Notes: generated from the letters alone by a model not told the origin. A stretch of DNA of 64,000 nucleotides from an uncultured Flavobacteriaceae bacterium (GCA_943842245.1 CALTAJ010000002.1:1017596-1081595), one strand, 5' to 3'. Counted from the stretch's first letter, positions 9,491-18,676 are shown. Numbers and translations are program-made.

Positions 9491-10741
9491 ATGAAACCAA
9501 GACGTGTAGTAATTACCGGATTGGGTGCCCTTACGCCAATTGGAAACACTCTCAATACTTATTGGGAGGGTTTACTGTCTGGTACCAGTGGAGCCGGTCC
9601 TATTAGTTACTTTGACCCTTCTTTATTTAAAACACAATTTGCTTGCGAACTTAAAAATTTTAATCCATTAGATCATTTTGATAGAAAGGAATCTAGAAAA
9701 TATGATCGCTTCGCACAATACGCATTAGTTTCAGTTGCTGAAGCTATTGAAGATGCTAAGCTCCCCTTAGAAACGATTGATAAAGATCGAGTTGGCGTAA
9801 TTTGGGGTGCTGGAATTGGTGGTTTGGAAACTTTTCAAAATGAGGTTCTCAACTTTGCTGAAGGGAATCAAAACCCTAGGTTCAATCCATTTTTTATTCC
9901 TAAAATGATTGCAGATATTGCACCTGGACTTATTTCCATTAAGTACGGATTCAGAGGCCCAAACTTTGCTACTGTTTCAGCATGTGCTTCAGCATCAAAT
10001 GCAATGATTGATGCACTAAACTATATTCGCTTAGGTTTTTCAGATGTTATTGTAACAGGTGGCTCTGAAGCTGCTGTCACTAAGGCTGGAATTGGAGGTT
10101 TTAATGCTATGCACGCTCTATCAAAGAGAAATGACGATCCTAAGACAGCGTCTCGTCCTTTTGATAAAGATAGAGATGGATTCGTTCTAGGTGAAGGGGC
10201 AGGAGCTTTGATTCTTGAATCTTATGAACATGCCATAAATCGAGGTGCAACAATTTATGCTGAATTAGCAGGAGGTGGACTCTCAGCTGACGCTCACCAT
10301 ATGACAGCACCACATCCCGAAGGCCTTGGGGCTATAAAAGTAATGGAGAACTGTCTAAAAGATGCAGAAATAAATGCCACAGAAGTTGATATAATCAATA
10401 TGCACGGCACTTCAACTCCCCTAGGAGATATTGCAGAATCCAATGCCATTGTAAAAGTATTTAAAGATCATGCATATAAAATGAACATCAACTCGACAAA
10501 ATCAATGACAGGCCATCTTTTAGGAGCAGCAGGTGCAATAGAAGCAATTGCCTCAATAATGTCTATCAAACATAGTGTTGTTCCTCCAACTATAAATCAT
10601 ACTACTCCAGACGAGGGTATAGACCAAAAAATAAATTTCACATTTGGAAAGTCTCAAAAAAGAACAGTAAATGTTGCCTTGTCTAATACATTTGGATTTG
10701 GGGGACATAATGCTTGTGTATTGTTTAAAAAATTAAACTAA
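9491..10741 (+). CDS. fabF: Beta-ketoacyl-ACP synthase II
   Basis: A 416-residue thiolase-fold enzyme that condenses malonyl-ACP with acyl-ACP during chain elongation. The catalytic triad is present: Cys165 (VSACASASNAM), His305 (NMHGTSTPLGD) and His342 (TGHLLGAAGA). The Gly-rich FGFGGHNACVLF close to the C terminus is typical. Cys-His-His together with the length places it in KAS I/II rather than FabH. It sits between acpP and rnc with nine-base gaps on both sides. Confidence 0.97.
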   Translation: MKPRRVVITGLGALTPIGNTLNTYWEGLLSGTSGAGPISYFDPSLFKTQFACELKNFNPLDHFDRKESRKYDRFAQYALVSVAEAIEDAKLPLETIDKDRVGVIWGAGIGGLETFQNEVLNFAEGNQNPRFNPFFIPKMIADIAPGLISIKYGFRGPNFATVSACASASNAMIDALNYIRLGFSDVIVTGGSEAAVTKAGIGGFNAMHALSKRNDDPKTASRPFDKDRDGFVLGEGAGALILESYEHAINRGATIYAELAGGGLSADAHHMTAPHPEGLGAIKVMENCLKDAEINATEVDIINMHGTSTPLGDIAESNAIVKVFKDHAYKMNINSTKSMTGHLLGAAGAIEAIASIMSIKHSVVPPTINHTTPDEGIDQKINFTFGKSQKRTVNVALSNTFGFGGHNACVLFKKLN

Positions 10742-10750
10742 ATTAATTGT

Positions 10751-11494
10751 GTGAATATTATTAAATACATATTAAATTCCCGAATGGCAACATCCGGGAA
10801 TTTTTTTTCCCAAATTCAAAAAAAATTAGGGCTTAAAATTTTAAATAAAAAAATTTATAAAGAAGCATTTACTCATAGTTCACTCAATTTAAAAGACCTC
10901 CATGGAAAAGCAATAAACTTTGAGCGATTAGAATTTCTGGGAGATGCTATATTAACAGCTGTTATCTCAGAACATCTATATGATAATTATCTAGATGCAA
11001 ATGAAGGGAGCTTAACAAGACTAAGAGCAAAAATTGTAAGTCGTGTTAAACTAAACCAAATTGGTGAAGAGCTAGGTCTTTTTGAATTGGCCAATATATC
11101 AAATCATAATAAAAATTTTGGAGATGACATTCATGGCAATCTTCTTGAATCGCTGATTGGTGCAATTTTTGTAGATATGGGATATGTCAAAACAAAGAAT
11201 TATATTATCAAAAAAATCATTTATCCTTATGTTGATATGAATAATTTAGCTACAATGATATTAAGTTTTAAAGCATTCATAATAGAATGGGGGCAAAGAG
11301 AAAAAAAAGATATAAAATTTTTAACCCAAGAAGATATCGGAGTGGATCCAAAAGTTAAATATTGTACTAAAATACTATTGAATGATGAATTATTAGCTAA
11401 ATCAAAAGCAAAGTCCAAGAAAAAAGCTGAAGAGAAGACTGCTAAGATTGCTGCACGAATTTTAAAACTAATCCCTAAAACCATCCATCATTAA
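10751..11494 (+). CDS. rnc: Ribonuclease III
   Basis: A 247-residue double-strand-specific RNase that processes rRNA and structured mRNAs. The signature ERLEFLGDAI (residues 58-67, catalytic Asp65) and the second acidic site NLLESLIGAI (Glu133) are intact. A double-strand RNA-binding domain fills the C terminus from about residue 175, with the Lys/Ala-rich helix KAKSKKKAEEKTAKIA. I kept the GTG at 10751, nine bases after fabF, because the resulting N terminus (IIKYILNSR...GNFF) looks like that of other Flavobacterial RNase III proteins as I remember them; an ATG at 10784 would remove 11 residues. A terminator-like hairpin lies within these first codons. Confidence 0.92.
   Translation: MNIIKYILNSRMATSGNFFSQIQKKLGLKILNKKIYKEAFTHSSLNLKDLHGKAINFERLEFLGDAILTAVISEHLYDNYLDANEGSLTRLRAKIVSRVKLNQIGEELGLFELANISNHNKNFGDDIHGNLLESLIGAIFVDMGYVKTKNYIIKKIIYPYVDMNNLATMILSFKAFIIEWGQREKKDIKFLTQEDIGVDPKVKYCTKILLNDELLAKSKAKSKKKAEEKTAKIAARILKLIPKTIHH
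10774..10808 (+). terminator. Intrinsic-terminator-like hairpin inside the 5' end of rnc
   Basis: Arms AAATTCCCG (10774-10782) and CGGGAATTT (10795-10803) pair perfectly over 9 bp around a 12-base loop, and a run of eight T (10801-10808) follows directly. This has all the parts of a rho-independent terminator, 33 bases after the fabF stop, yet it encodes residues 9-19 of RNase III. It may act as an attenuator that lowers rnc expression, or as a site RNase III itself could cut. Confidence 0.5.
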
Positions 11495-11495
11495 A

Positions 11496-11963
11496 ATGGT
11501 AAATAAGATTTATCATCTCAAAATTGAAGAAGATTCAGTAGAGGATTTTTACATTGCAATTCATACACCATTAGAGGCACACCAGCTTGCGTTTTACATT
11601 AATAAACAAAATAAAATATTACTAGAACGAAAAAAAAAAGATCTCATAAACATAAAAAGACAAGGGAGTTTTCACTTTTTTGAGTGGGAAGATTTATTGT
11701 CTGACAGAAGATGTCAGTTATTATCAAATAAATTTATTCAAGAAAGTTCTAATACTTTAGCAAAAAGCAACAGTTTGTTTAAGCTTCCCGAAAGAAATGA
11801 AGTATATTTAATTCCTGAATTTAAACAAGCTGATTTTTTTATAAAATCTAATTATTCCGAAATACTAAAAACTATTCAAATTCAATTAAACAATTGGCCA
11901 ATGGTTTCAATGTCCTATAATATTTCCCTCAAAAATAAAACCTTGAATAAACTCAATATTTAA
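11496..11963 (+). CDS. IPExxxVDY family protein (unknown function)
   Basis: A 155-residue protein with no signal peptide or membrane segment. It carries the family's signature in the form LIPEFKQADFFIK near residues 104-116, where the usual Val-Asp-Tyr is replaced by Ala-Asp-Phe. The family is known from Bacteroidetes, typically between rnc and pyk as here; function is not known. It begins one base after the rnc stop and pyk follows three bases later, so it is translated from the acpP-pyk mRNA. The linkage to RNase III and pyruvate kinase is conserved but unexplained. Confidence 0.85.
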   Translation: MVNKIYHLKIEEDSVEDFYIAIHTPLEAHQLAFYINKQNKILLERKKKDLINIKRQGSFHFFEWEDLLSDRRCQLLSNKFIQESSNTLAKSNSLFKLPERNEVYLIPEFKQADFFIKSNYSEILKTIQIQLNNWPMVSMSYNISLKNKTLNKLNI

Positions 11964-11966
11964 TTA

Positions 11967-13394
11967 ATGAATTTTATCAAAAAAACAAAAATCGTAGCAA
12001 CAATTGGCCCAGCTACATCAACAGAAGATGTAATTGAAAAAATGATTCTTTCTGGAGTAAATGTTTTTCGAGTAAATTTTTCCCATGCAAATTATACTGA
12101 TGTGTCAAAACGCATCAAAATGATAAGAAATGTAGATGAAAAGCTTAAAACAAATACATCTATTTTAGGTGATCTTCAAGGGCCTAAACTTAGAGTAGGT
12201 GAAATTGAGGAAGGTTCATTTGTGAATCCTGGGGATAGAGTAATATTCTCAACTGAAGAGCCTTTTGAGGGTAATTCTAAAAAGGCTTACATGAATTACA
12301 AAAACTTTCCGAAAGATGTTTCAAAAGGAGAAAAAATTTTATTAGACGACGGTAAACTAATTTTTGAAGTTACTTACACAAATAACACAAATGAAGTTGA
12401 AACTAAAGTAGTTCAAGGCGGGAACTTTAAATCAAAAAAAGGTGTTAATCTTCCAAATACAAACATATCACTTCCAGCCCTTACTGAAAAAGACATTAAA
12501 GATGCTGAATTTATGTTTACTCAGGATATAGACTGGATTGCTCTTTCTTTTGTTCGATTTAGTCAAGACATAATTGATTTGCAAAAACTAATGGCAAAAC
12601 ATATTGATCGAAAAATCCCAATTATTGCTAAAATTGAGAAACCAGAAGCAATTGAAAATATTAATAAAATAATTGCTTATGCAGACGGATTAATGGTTGC
12701 AAGGGGTGATCTTGGAGTTGAAGTTCCTGCTCAAGAAGTACCTTTAATTCAAAAACGCTTAGTTCATTTAGCAAAAAAATCTCGAATACCAATTATAATT
12801 GCAACTCAGATGATGGAGACTATGATTGATAGCCTAACTCCTACACGTGCAGAAGTAAACGATGTTGCTAATTCAGTAATGGATGGTGCTGATGCTGTAA
12901 TGCTTTCAGGTGAAACTTCTGTTGGAAAATATCCTGTTGAGGTAATAAATACAATGGCTAATATTTTAATCTCTGTAGAAAATTCTGAATTAATAAATGT
13001 ACCTAAAAGTCCTCCAAAGATCCGTACTAAAAGATTTATTACAAAATCAATTTGCCATCATGCTGCCCTTTTAGCTAATGATATTTCTGCAAAAGCTATT
13101 AGTACTCTCACTAATAGCGGATATACTGCATTCCAAATATCAGCTTGGCGGCCACAATCGCATATCCTAGTGTTTACTTCTAATAAAAAAATTCTTAATC
13201 AATTAAGCTTGTTATGGGGGGTTAAAACTTTTTATTATAACAATTTAAACAGTACGGATAAAACAGTTGAAGAAATTAATAATATTGCTTTGGAAAAAGG
13301 CTATGTTGAAAAAGATGACTTTGTTATTAATTTGACCGCTATGCCAATAAAATCTAAAGGGATGGTAAACACCCTTCGAGTTTCAACTATCTAA
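11967..13394 (+). CDS. pyk: Pyruvate kinase
   Basis: A 475-residue glycolytic enzyme converting PEP and ADP to pyruvate and ATP. The TIM barrel with inserted B domain is recognisable from TKIVATIGPATS (N terminus), FRVNFSHA, IIAKIEKPEAI with the catalytic Lys, MVARGDLGVEVP for metal and substrate binding, and the signature ATQMMETMIDSLTPTRAEV. The C-terminal regulatory domain is present. It is the last gene of the acpP operon, and its TAA overlaps the stop codon of the convergent dinB by four bases. Confidence 0.96.
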   Translation: MNFIKKTKIVATIGPATSTEDVIEKMILSGVNVFRVNFSHANYTDVSKRIKMIRNVDEKLKTNTSILGDLQGPKLRVGEIEEGSFVNPGDRVIFSTEEPFEGNSKKAYMNYKNFPKDVSKGEKILLDDGKLIFEVTYTNNTNEVETKVVQGGNFKSKKGVNLPNTNISLPALTEKDIKDAEFMFTQDIDWIALSFVRFSQDIIDLQKLMAKHIDRKIPIIAKIEKPEAIENINKIIAYADGLMVARGDLGVEVPAQEVPLIQKRLVHLAKKSRIPIIIATQMMETMIDSLTPTRAEVNDVANSVMDGADAVMLSGETSVGKYPVEVINTMANILISVENSELINVPKSPPKIRTKRFITKSICHHAALLANDISAKAISTLTNSGYTAFQISAWRPQSHILVFTSNKKILNQLSLLWGVKTFYYNNLNSTDKTVEEINNIALEKGYVEKDDFVINLTAMPIKSKGMVNTLRVSTI

Positions 13395-14491
13395 AAAGGA
13401 AGGCTTAATTGAGATTCCTTGATTAAGTGTTTTACCTCATTTTCTTTCTTTAAAGTATTAAGATTAGATATAGATATGCCAATTAATCGAACTGAATTAG
13501 ATAATTTTTCTTGATAAAGCAGCACCTTTACTTGTTCTAATATCAAATCTTTATTTGATAAATATAAGCTACCTGTTTTACTTCTTGTTTGCTGTTTAAA
13601 GTCACTGTATTTAATTTTTAATGTAATGGTTCTCCCAGCTAATTTGTTTTTTAAAAGTCTCATTTCTAAATTTTCTGCGATATTTTTCAATTTTTCAACC
13701 AGAAACAATTCACTGCTTAAGTTTTTTTCGAAAGTACGTTCTACACCTATGGATTTTGGAATACGTTGAGGCTTTACAGGACTATTATGAATCCCTCTTA
13801 CAACTTGATAATAGTATTTTCCTCCTTTTCCAAAATTCTTACTTAAAAAACCTTCTGTTTGTTCTTTTAGATCTTTACCAGTGTATATGCCTAGTTGATA
13901 CATTTTGAGTTTGGTTTTATTTCCAATTCCATGAAACTTTTTTACGTCTAATGATTCCAAAAATTCAATAACATTTTCTGGGGGAAGAGTTTTTTGACCG
14001 TCAGGCTTATTCCAATCACTAGCAATTTTTGATAAAAATTTATTTATAGATATTCCTGCTGATGCTGTCAAGCCAGTTTTAGATTTGATTTTAGTTCTTA
14101 TTTCTTTAGCGATAAGTGTAGCTGAAGAATAGTCCGAAACGTCAAGAAAAGCCTCATCTAATGATAGCGGTTCCACCAAAGGAGTATATTCTAGAAATAT
14201 GTCCCTAATTTGATCAGAAATCTCTTTATATCGCTCAAATCGAGGGTTAGTAAAAATCAAGTGTGGGCAAAGTTTTTTAGCAATAATTCCACTCATAGCG
14301 CTTCTAACTCCATATTTTCTAGCTTCATAACTTGCCGCAGAAACAACACCACGTGAACCTTCACCTCCAACTGCAAGTGCAAGTCCTCGCCATTGTGGAT
14401 GATCTAACTGTTCTACAGAAGCAAAAAAAGCATCCATATCAATATGAATAATTTTTCTTTGCGCTTTAATAGAAAAATCTTCCAATATCAA
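13391..14491 (-). CDS. dinB: DNA polymerase IV (Y family)
   Basis: A 366-residue translesion polymerase. Palm motifs are IHIDMDAFFASVEQ and SLDEAFLDVS (the catalytic Asp-Glu pair), with SYEARKYGVRSAM in the fingers; the HhH thumb and little finger follow. The C terminus SQLSLPF is a sliding-clamp binding motif. The start is TTG at 14491: an in-frame stop lies just upstream, and the first ATG is codon 19, after the essential Asp18, so an ATG start would give a dead enzyme. A second TTG two codons later is also possible. No SOS box was recognised. Confidence 0.93.
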   Translation of the reverse strand: MILEDFSIKAQRKIIHIDMDAFFASVEQLDHPQWRGLALAVGGEGSRGVVSAASYEARKYGVRSAMSGIIAKKLCPHLIFTNPRFERYKEISDQIRDIFLEYTPLVEPLSLDEAFLDVSDYSSATLIAKEIRTKIKSKTGLTASAGISINKFLSKIASDWNKPDGQKTLPPENVIEFLESLDVKKFHGIGNKTKLKMYQLGIYTGKDLKEQTEGFLSKNFGKGGKYYYQVVRGIHNSPVKPQRIPKSIGVERTFEKNLSSELFLVEKLKNIAENLEMRLLKNKLAGRTITLKIKYSDFKQQTRSKTGSLYLSNKDLILEQVKVLLYQEKLSNSVRLIGISISNLNTLKKENEVKHLIKESQLSLPF

Positions 14492-14582
14492 TATTTATTT
14501 TTTACTGATTTACGGTTAAGGTTATATGAGCAATAAACATCAGTTAGAGTATTGGAAAAAATTATATAATAGTATTTCGAAT

Positions 14583-15608
14583 TCATTCGTCTTTATAGAT
14601 TTTGACTTTTAAATTTCCAAGAGCATCCATTTGTGCGCGATACATTCCTGGAGTATTCATCTCCATCATCACATTCCCATTACGATCGATTCCCACAACA
14701 CCTCCGTCTCCACCTAGTTTAGCTACTTTATTATGAATTACTTCATAAGCAGCCTCTTGGATAGAAAGTCCTTTATATTCCATAAGAGCAGAAATATCAT
14801 GTGCAACCACGGAACGAATGAAGAACTCACCCCATCCTGTAGCAGAAATTGCACAAGTTGCATTGTTTGCATAAGTTCCTGCTCCAATAATTGGTGCGTC
14901 ACCTATGCGATTCCATTTTTTATTTGTCATTCCTCCAGTAGATGTTCCTGCTGCAAGATTTCCTGAAAGATCTAAGGCAACACAACCGACAGTTCCATAA
15001 AGCTGTTGTTTTAGAAATTCCTTTTCTTGAGGTTTCAATGTCGTTTGCTTTGCATGCTCAGCCTCTTGAACCTGCTTTAGTGCATTAATTCTTCTTTCTA
15101 TATAAAAATACTCAGGAGAAACTATTTCTAAACCTTGCTCACTTGCAAAGATATCAGCTCCTGATCCAGATAACATTACATGAGGGGAGGCTTCCATAAC
15201 TTTTATTGCTGCAGAAATGGGGTGCTTTACTGTTCTTACTCCAGAAATTGCTCCTGCATCTAAAGATTTTCCATTCATAAATGATGCATCTAACTCTATA
15301 GATGCATTTGCATTTAGAACAGCACCTTTCCCAGCATTAAATAAAGGTGAATCCTCCATAATGTGTATAGTCTTTTCCACAGCTTTTTGACTACTCCCTC
15401 CTGCTTTCAATATTTCATACCCTACTTGAATCGCTTCGGTTAAAACAGCTCGATAATTTGCCTCTTTTTCGGGGGTCATATTTTTTCTTAAAATTGTACC
15501 AGCACCTCCATGAATTACAATGCCAAAAGTAGGTCTTTGGACGACTATTTCGGATGTTTCTTTACATCCTAAAAAAATCAAGAGGGACAATAAAAATGAT
15601 TTTTTCAT
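14583..15608 (-). CDS. Isoaspartyl peptidase/L-asparaginase, predicted lipoprotein
   Basis: A 341-residue Ntn-hydrolase of the plant-type asparaginase family that removes isoaspartyl residues or hydrolyses asparagine. The nucleophile is Thr206 in YGTVGCVAL, exposed when the precursor cleaves itself; substrate residues are in GTSTGGMTNKKWNRIGDAP. The N terminus MKKSFLLSLLIFLGC is a lipoprotein signal with the modified Cys at residue 15, so the enzyme would be anchored on the periplasmic side. I started at ATG 15608; a TTG three codons upstream adds only Met-Ile-Asn before the signal. It is a single-gene unit. Confidence 0.9.
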   Translation of the reverse strand: MKKSFLLSLLIFLGCKETSEIVVQRPTFGIVIHGGAGTILRKNMTPEKEANYRAVLTEAIQVGYEILKAGGSSQKAVEKTIHIMEDSPLFNAGKGAVLNANASIELDASFMNGKSLDAGAISGVRTVKHPISAAIKVMEASPHVMLSGSGADIFASEQGLEIVSPEYFYIERRINALKQVQEAEHAKQTTLKPQEKEFLKQQLYGTVGCVALDLSGNLAAGTSTGGMTNKKWNRIGDAPIIGAGTYANNATCAISATGWGEFFIRSVVAHDISALMEYKGLSIQEAAYEVIHNKVAKLGGDGGVVGIDRNGNVMMEMNTPGMYRAQMDALGNLKVKIYKDE

Positions 15609-15720
15609 ATTGATCAATATATTTTTAACTAAAAATAAGCTTTTATGTTGGTTTTAAAAAAATCAAAATTTTGTCTTTTCTGACTATGAAAACAAAGTGT
15701 CCTGTTAAAAAAATATAAAG

Positions 15721-15728
15721 TATTTTTA
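15721..15728 (+). promoter_or_regulatory. -7-like box of the small membrane protein gene
   Basis: TATTTTTA fits the -7 consensus except for the last base, and lies 12 bases before the ATG at 15741, predicting a very short leader. No clear -33 element was found. Confidence 0.3.
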
Positions 15729-15740
15729 TAAAAAATCTTT

Positions 15741-16160
15741 ATGTACTCTTTAGTAAAAATCGTCCATACATATTGGACCTTTTTAACTCTTATTATGATA
15801 GCGCTTGTAGTTTTGAATGCGATTCATGGAAAAGTATATGGGAAAATTTTTAAAGTAAATGATCTTCGAATAAGTTTATTTGGGATCATCTTTTCTCAGA
15901 TTCAACTCTTGATTGGTTTAATTCTATATTTTATATCACCATGGTTTGACAAGTGGTCTTCAATGGGAATAGAAGTTATAAAAAATGAAGAAAGTCGCTT
16001 TTATTTAGTTGAATATCCAATAACTAATGTTTTAGCAATTATATTAATTACCATCGGATGGTCTCTACATAAAAGGCAAAGCGACTCTTCAAAAAAGTTT
16101 ATCCGAATTGCTTTATTTTATGGTTTTGGACTTGTGTTTTTAATCAGTATGATTTTTTGA
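15741..16160 (+). CDS. Small four-helix membrane protein, unknown function
   Basis: A 139-residue protein with four predicted membrane segments (about residues 13-28, 45-66, 90-106 and 119-137). A His lies before helix 1 (KIVHTYW) and another near its end (AIHGKVYG). Bacteroidetes carry a family of this size and topology that is often labelled cytochrome b-like. The two His could bind haem but there is no proof, and no other motif is visible. It stands alone between divergent asparaginase and convergent pheS, ending 19 bases before the pheS stop. Confidence 0.65.
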   Translation: MYSLVKIVHTYWTFLTLIMIALVVLNAIHGKVYGKIFKVNDLRISLFGIIFSQIQLLIGLILYFISPWFDKWSSMGIEVIKNEESRFYLVEYPITNVLAIILITIGWSLHKRQSDSSKKFIRIALFYGFGLVFLISMIF

Positions 16161-16179
16161 GTATAGAAATATGTAATTT

Positions 16180-17196
16180 TTAAAAAGTTGCCTTAAATTG
16201 CTTTAAAAATCGAATATCGTTTTCAAAAAATAAGCGAATATCACTTACTTGATAAAGTAACATTGCTATTCTTTCAATTCCCATTCCAAAAGCAAAACCT
16301 GAATACTCCTCAGGATTAATATCACAATTTTTAAGAACATTTGGATCTACCATTCCACAACCCATAATTTCCAACCAACCAGTCCCTTTTGTTATTCGGT
16401 GGTCAGTTTCTGTTTCTAAACCCCAATAAATATCAACTTCTGCACTAGGTTCTGTAAAGGGAAAGTAGGATGGCCTTAATCTAATTTTTGAATTTCCAAA
16501 TAACGCTTCAGTAAAATATTTTAAAGTTTGCTTTAGATCTGCAAAAGAAACATCTTTGGCTATATATAAACCCTCTATTTGATGAAAAATACAATGGGCC
16601 CTGGAGGAAATCGCTTCATTTCTAAAAACACGTCCCGGAGAGATTGTCCGAATTGGAGGCTGATTCTTTTCCATATGGCGAACTTGTACTGACGAAGTGT
16701 GGGTTCGTAAAAGAATATCTGGATTAGTTTGAATAAAAAAGGTGTCCTGCATGTCTCTTGCAGGATGGTGCTCAGGTAGATTGAGAGCAGTAAAATTATG
16801 CCAATCATCTTCAATTTCTGGACCCTCAGAAATACTAAATCCAATCTGAGTAAATATATCAATAATTCTATTTTTGACTATTGATAAAGGGTGACGATTT
16901 CCCGTTTGTATTGGAAAAGCTGTTCGGCTAGGATCACTAATTATTGTATTCCCAGAAGATGTTTTGGACTGGAGCTGAAGTTGCTTTACTTTCTCATTGA
17001 CGGCTACTTTTAAATTATTGAGTTCTTTACCAAAATCTTTTTTCTCTTTTACCGGTACGTCTCTAAAAAAAGCGAAAAGATCATTTAAAACTCCCTTTTT
17101 CCCTGCATATTTTACTCGAAATCCTTCGATTTCTTCTACATTAGAACTTGAAAATTTTTGGACTTCTTCTAAATGTCTTTTTACGTGATCTATCAT
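16180..17196 (-). CDS. pheS: Phenylalanine-tRNA ligase alpha subunit
   Basis: A 338-residue class II synthetase subunit that charges tRNA-Phe with the beta subunit, which is not in this window. The N-terminal coiled-coil arm is followed by class II motifs: HPLSIVKNRIIDIF, the DDWHNFTALNLPEHHPARD segment, motif 2 in RVFRNEAISSRAHCIFHQIEG, and motif 3 in GFAFGMGIERIAML. GWLEIMGCGMVDP lines the Phe pocket. A -7-like box sits four bases ahead of the ATG. It is a single-gene unit on the minus strand. Confidence 0.96.
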   Translation of the reverse strand: MIDHVKRHLEEVQKFSSSNVEEIEGFRVKYAGKKGVLNDLFAFFRDVPVKEKKDFGKELNNLKVAVNEKVKQLQLQSKTSSGNTIISDPSRTAFPIQTGNRHPLSIVKNRIIDIFTQIGFSISEGPEIEDDWHNFTALNLPEHHPARDMQDTFFIQTNPDILLRTHTSSVQVRHMEKNQPPIRTISPGRVFRNEAISSRAHCIFHQIEGLYIAKDVSFADLKQTLKYFTEALFGNSKIRLRPSYFPFTEPSAEVDIYWGLETETDHRITKGTGWLEIMGCGMVDPNVLKNCDINPEEYSGFAFGMGIERIAMLLYQVSDIRLFFENDIRFLKQFKATF

Positions 17197-17200
17197 GTTG

Positions 17201-17208
17201 TAAAAATA
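17201..17208 (-). promoter_or_regulatory. -7-like box directly upstream of pheS (leaderless?)
   Basis: On the minus strand TATTTTTA is followed by CAAC and the pheS ATG. The four-base spacing is the same as at pfkB, thiL and nadD and would put transcription start at the ATG. A -33 TTG was not found. Confidence 0.35.
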
Positions 17209-17370
17209 AAAGAGTTTTCTTAAACTAATGCCTTCAGGACTAAGTAATCTTTTTTCTTTTTAATTTAAAATACAAAAAGCATCTCTAAATTTAAAATATG
17301 AAAAATTTATTAGTCGATATAGTCATTTAAATAAGTTAAATTTCATCTCTAAAAGTTTTATTTTAAAAGA

Positions 17371-17880
17371 ATGAATATTTTTGATGTTATTGTTTTAATT
17401 ATTCTATTATATGGCCTTATCATGGGGTTCATAAAGGGTTTCATTATTGAGGTAGCTGGCATAATTGCATTAATTTTAGGTGTGACGGGTTCTTTTAAGT
17501 TTGCAAGAATTTTAGAGGTTTCTCTTAATTCATATGTTGATTGGAGCCCAAAAACTATTCAGATCGCAAGTTTTATAATCCTTTTTATAATTATTATATA
17601 TGCTGTTTCTCTTCTAGCTAAAATGATTACTAAGACCCTAAAAATAATTGCTTTAGGAATGATAAACAGAATTTTTGGAGGAATTTTCGGTCTTTTAAAA
17701 TGGTGTGTTATTTTAAGCTCATTAGTTTTAGTTAGTCAAGAAATTAACGAAATAATAACTCTTATTCCTGACAAGACTTTAAAAGATTCCGTCAGCTATA
17801 ATTTACTTGACAAGTTAGGAGGATTTTTATTTGATTGGGTAATGCAATCTAAAACCATTCAGGTAAAACAATTTATTTAG
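17371..17880 (+). CDS. CvpA family membrane protein
   Basis: A 169-residue protein with four membrane segments. The start FDVIVLIILLYGLIMGFIKGF, with its glycines and the following helix, is typical of CvpA proteins, linked in E. coli to colicin V export and envelope stress. The segment GMINRIFGGIFGLLKW matches the conserved central part. It is transcribed alone after a 174-base gap from pheS that contains only a 10-base direct repeat (CATCTCTAAA at 17280 and 17344) and AT-rich sequence. Confidence 0.85.
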   Translation: MNIFDVIVLIILLYGLIMGFIKGFIIEVAGIIALILGVTGSFKFARILEVSLNSYVDWSPKTIQIASFIILFIIIIYAVSLLAKMITKTLKIIALGMINRIFGGIFGLLKWCVILSSLVLVSQEINEIITLIPDKTLKDSVSYNLLDKLGGFLFDWVMQSKTIQVKQFI

Positions 17881-17887
17881 TGACTTC

Positions 17888-18676
17888 TTAGTTAAGTTTT
17901 CTTAAATAAGCATTTTTAACCCATCCTTCAGATCCATTTGCTAATCTTATTTTTTGCCATTCAGCTAAGTCATCAATAATTTGAAATTTGGTGCCTTCAT
18001 GAAGTGAAAATAGTAATTCTCCTAATTGATTAGGTTCAGACCACACTTCTATTCTATTCGAAAACAAAATAGCATAATCCATTTGTTTCTCTTTTTGATC
18101 TAAAGAAAAAGAGATTACAAAACTGACTATAAAGAAAATTAATATAAATAAAGAGCTTAAAAAAAAAGTGCGTTTAAATCGAGTACTTTTTGAAAAAATA
18201 TAAAATAAAAATAAGAGCGCAAATAGCCAGATTAAGACTATTGTAATAATTGTCCAAGTGGAAAAAATAAAACTATTAAATATCCTATTTTTAAATTGTT
18301 CTAATTGTGATTCTGGCAATATTTCGATTGCATCAATGGTCATATTTTGAGCAAAAGAACTATTAACCAGAATATCCTCATCATTTGGCAACAATTGTTT
18401 AGCTTTTTCAAAATAATAAATACTTTCAGCAACTTTATTTAATCTATAAAATGCATTCCCTAGGTTAAAATATAAAGCAGCACTATGCTGATCGAGCATA
18501 AGCGTCTCTTGATATAAGGCAACTGCTTTTTTATAATCGCCTTCATTGTATGAATTATTACCTTCTTCAAATAATTTTTCCACGGAAGTTTGTGCATGAA
18601 GACAAAACAAAGTGGTAAAAAATAATATTATTCCTTTTGAGACAATAGATTTATTAAAATTTATTCTTTGTTTCAT
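17888..18676 (-). CDS. batE: BatE: TPR and SH3-like aerotolerance protein
   Basis: A 262-residue exported membrane protein, last gene of the bat operon. Order: signal peptide ending near HAQ (residue 29), two or three TPR repeats (about 30-105; NLGNAFYRLNKVAESIYYFEKA is one), two membrane segments (about 135-158 and 168-190), and a bacterial SH3-like domain at the C terminus (EGTKFQIIDDLAEWQKIRL). This layout matches BatE of Bacteroides and Leptospira, part of a stress-tolerance complex with unknown chemistry. Its start overlaps the batD stop by four bases. Confidence 0.85.
   Translation of the reverse strand: MKQRINFNKSIVSKGIILFFTTLFCLHAQTSVEKLFEEGNNSYNEGDYKKAVALYQETLMLDQHSAALYFNLGNAFYRLNKVAESIYYFEKAKQLLPNDEDILVNSSFAQNMTIDAIEILPESQLEQFKNRIFNSFIFSTWTIITIVLIWLFALLFLFYIFSKSTRFKRTFFLSSLFILIFFIVSFVISFSLDQKEKQMDYAILFSNRIEVWSEPNQLGELLFSLHEGTKFQIIDDLAEWQKIRLANGSEGWVKNAYLRKLN

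Noticed and set aside
14733..14966. Cys/Ser-rich frame opposite the asparaginase gene
   Set aside because: Antisense shadow of a highly conserved enzyme; composition follows from the other strand.
17280..17353. Direct repeat CATCTCTAAA between pheS and cvpA
   Set aside because: Two copies 54 bases apart in AT-rich DNA, no link to a promoter; too short to claim function.
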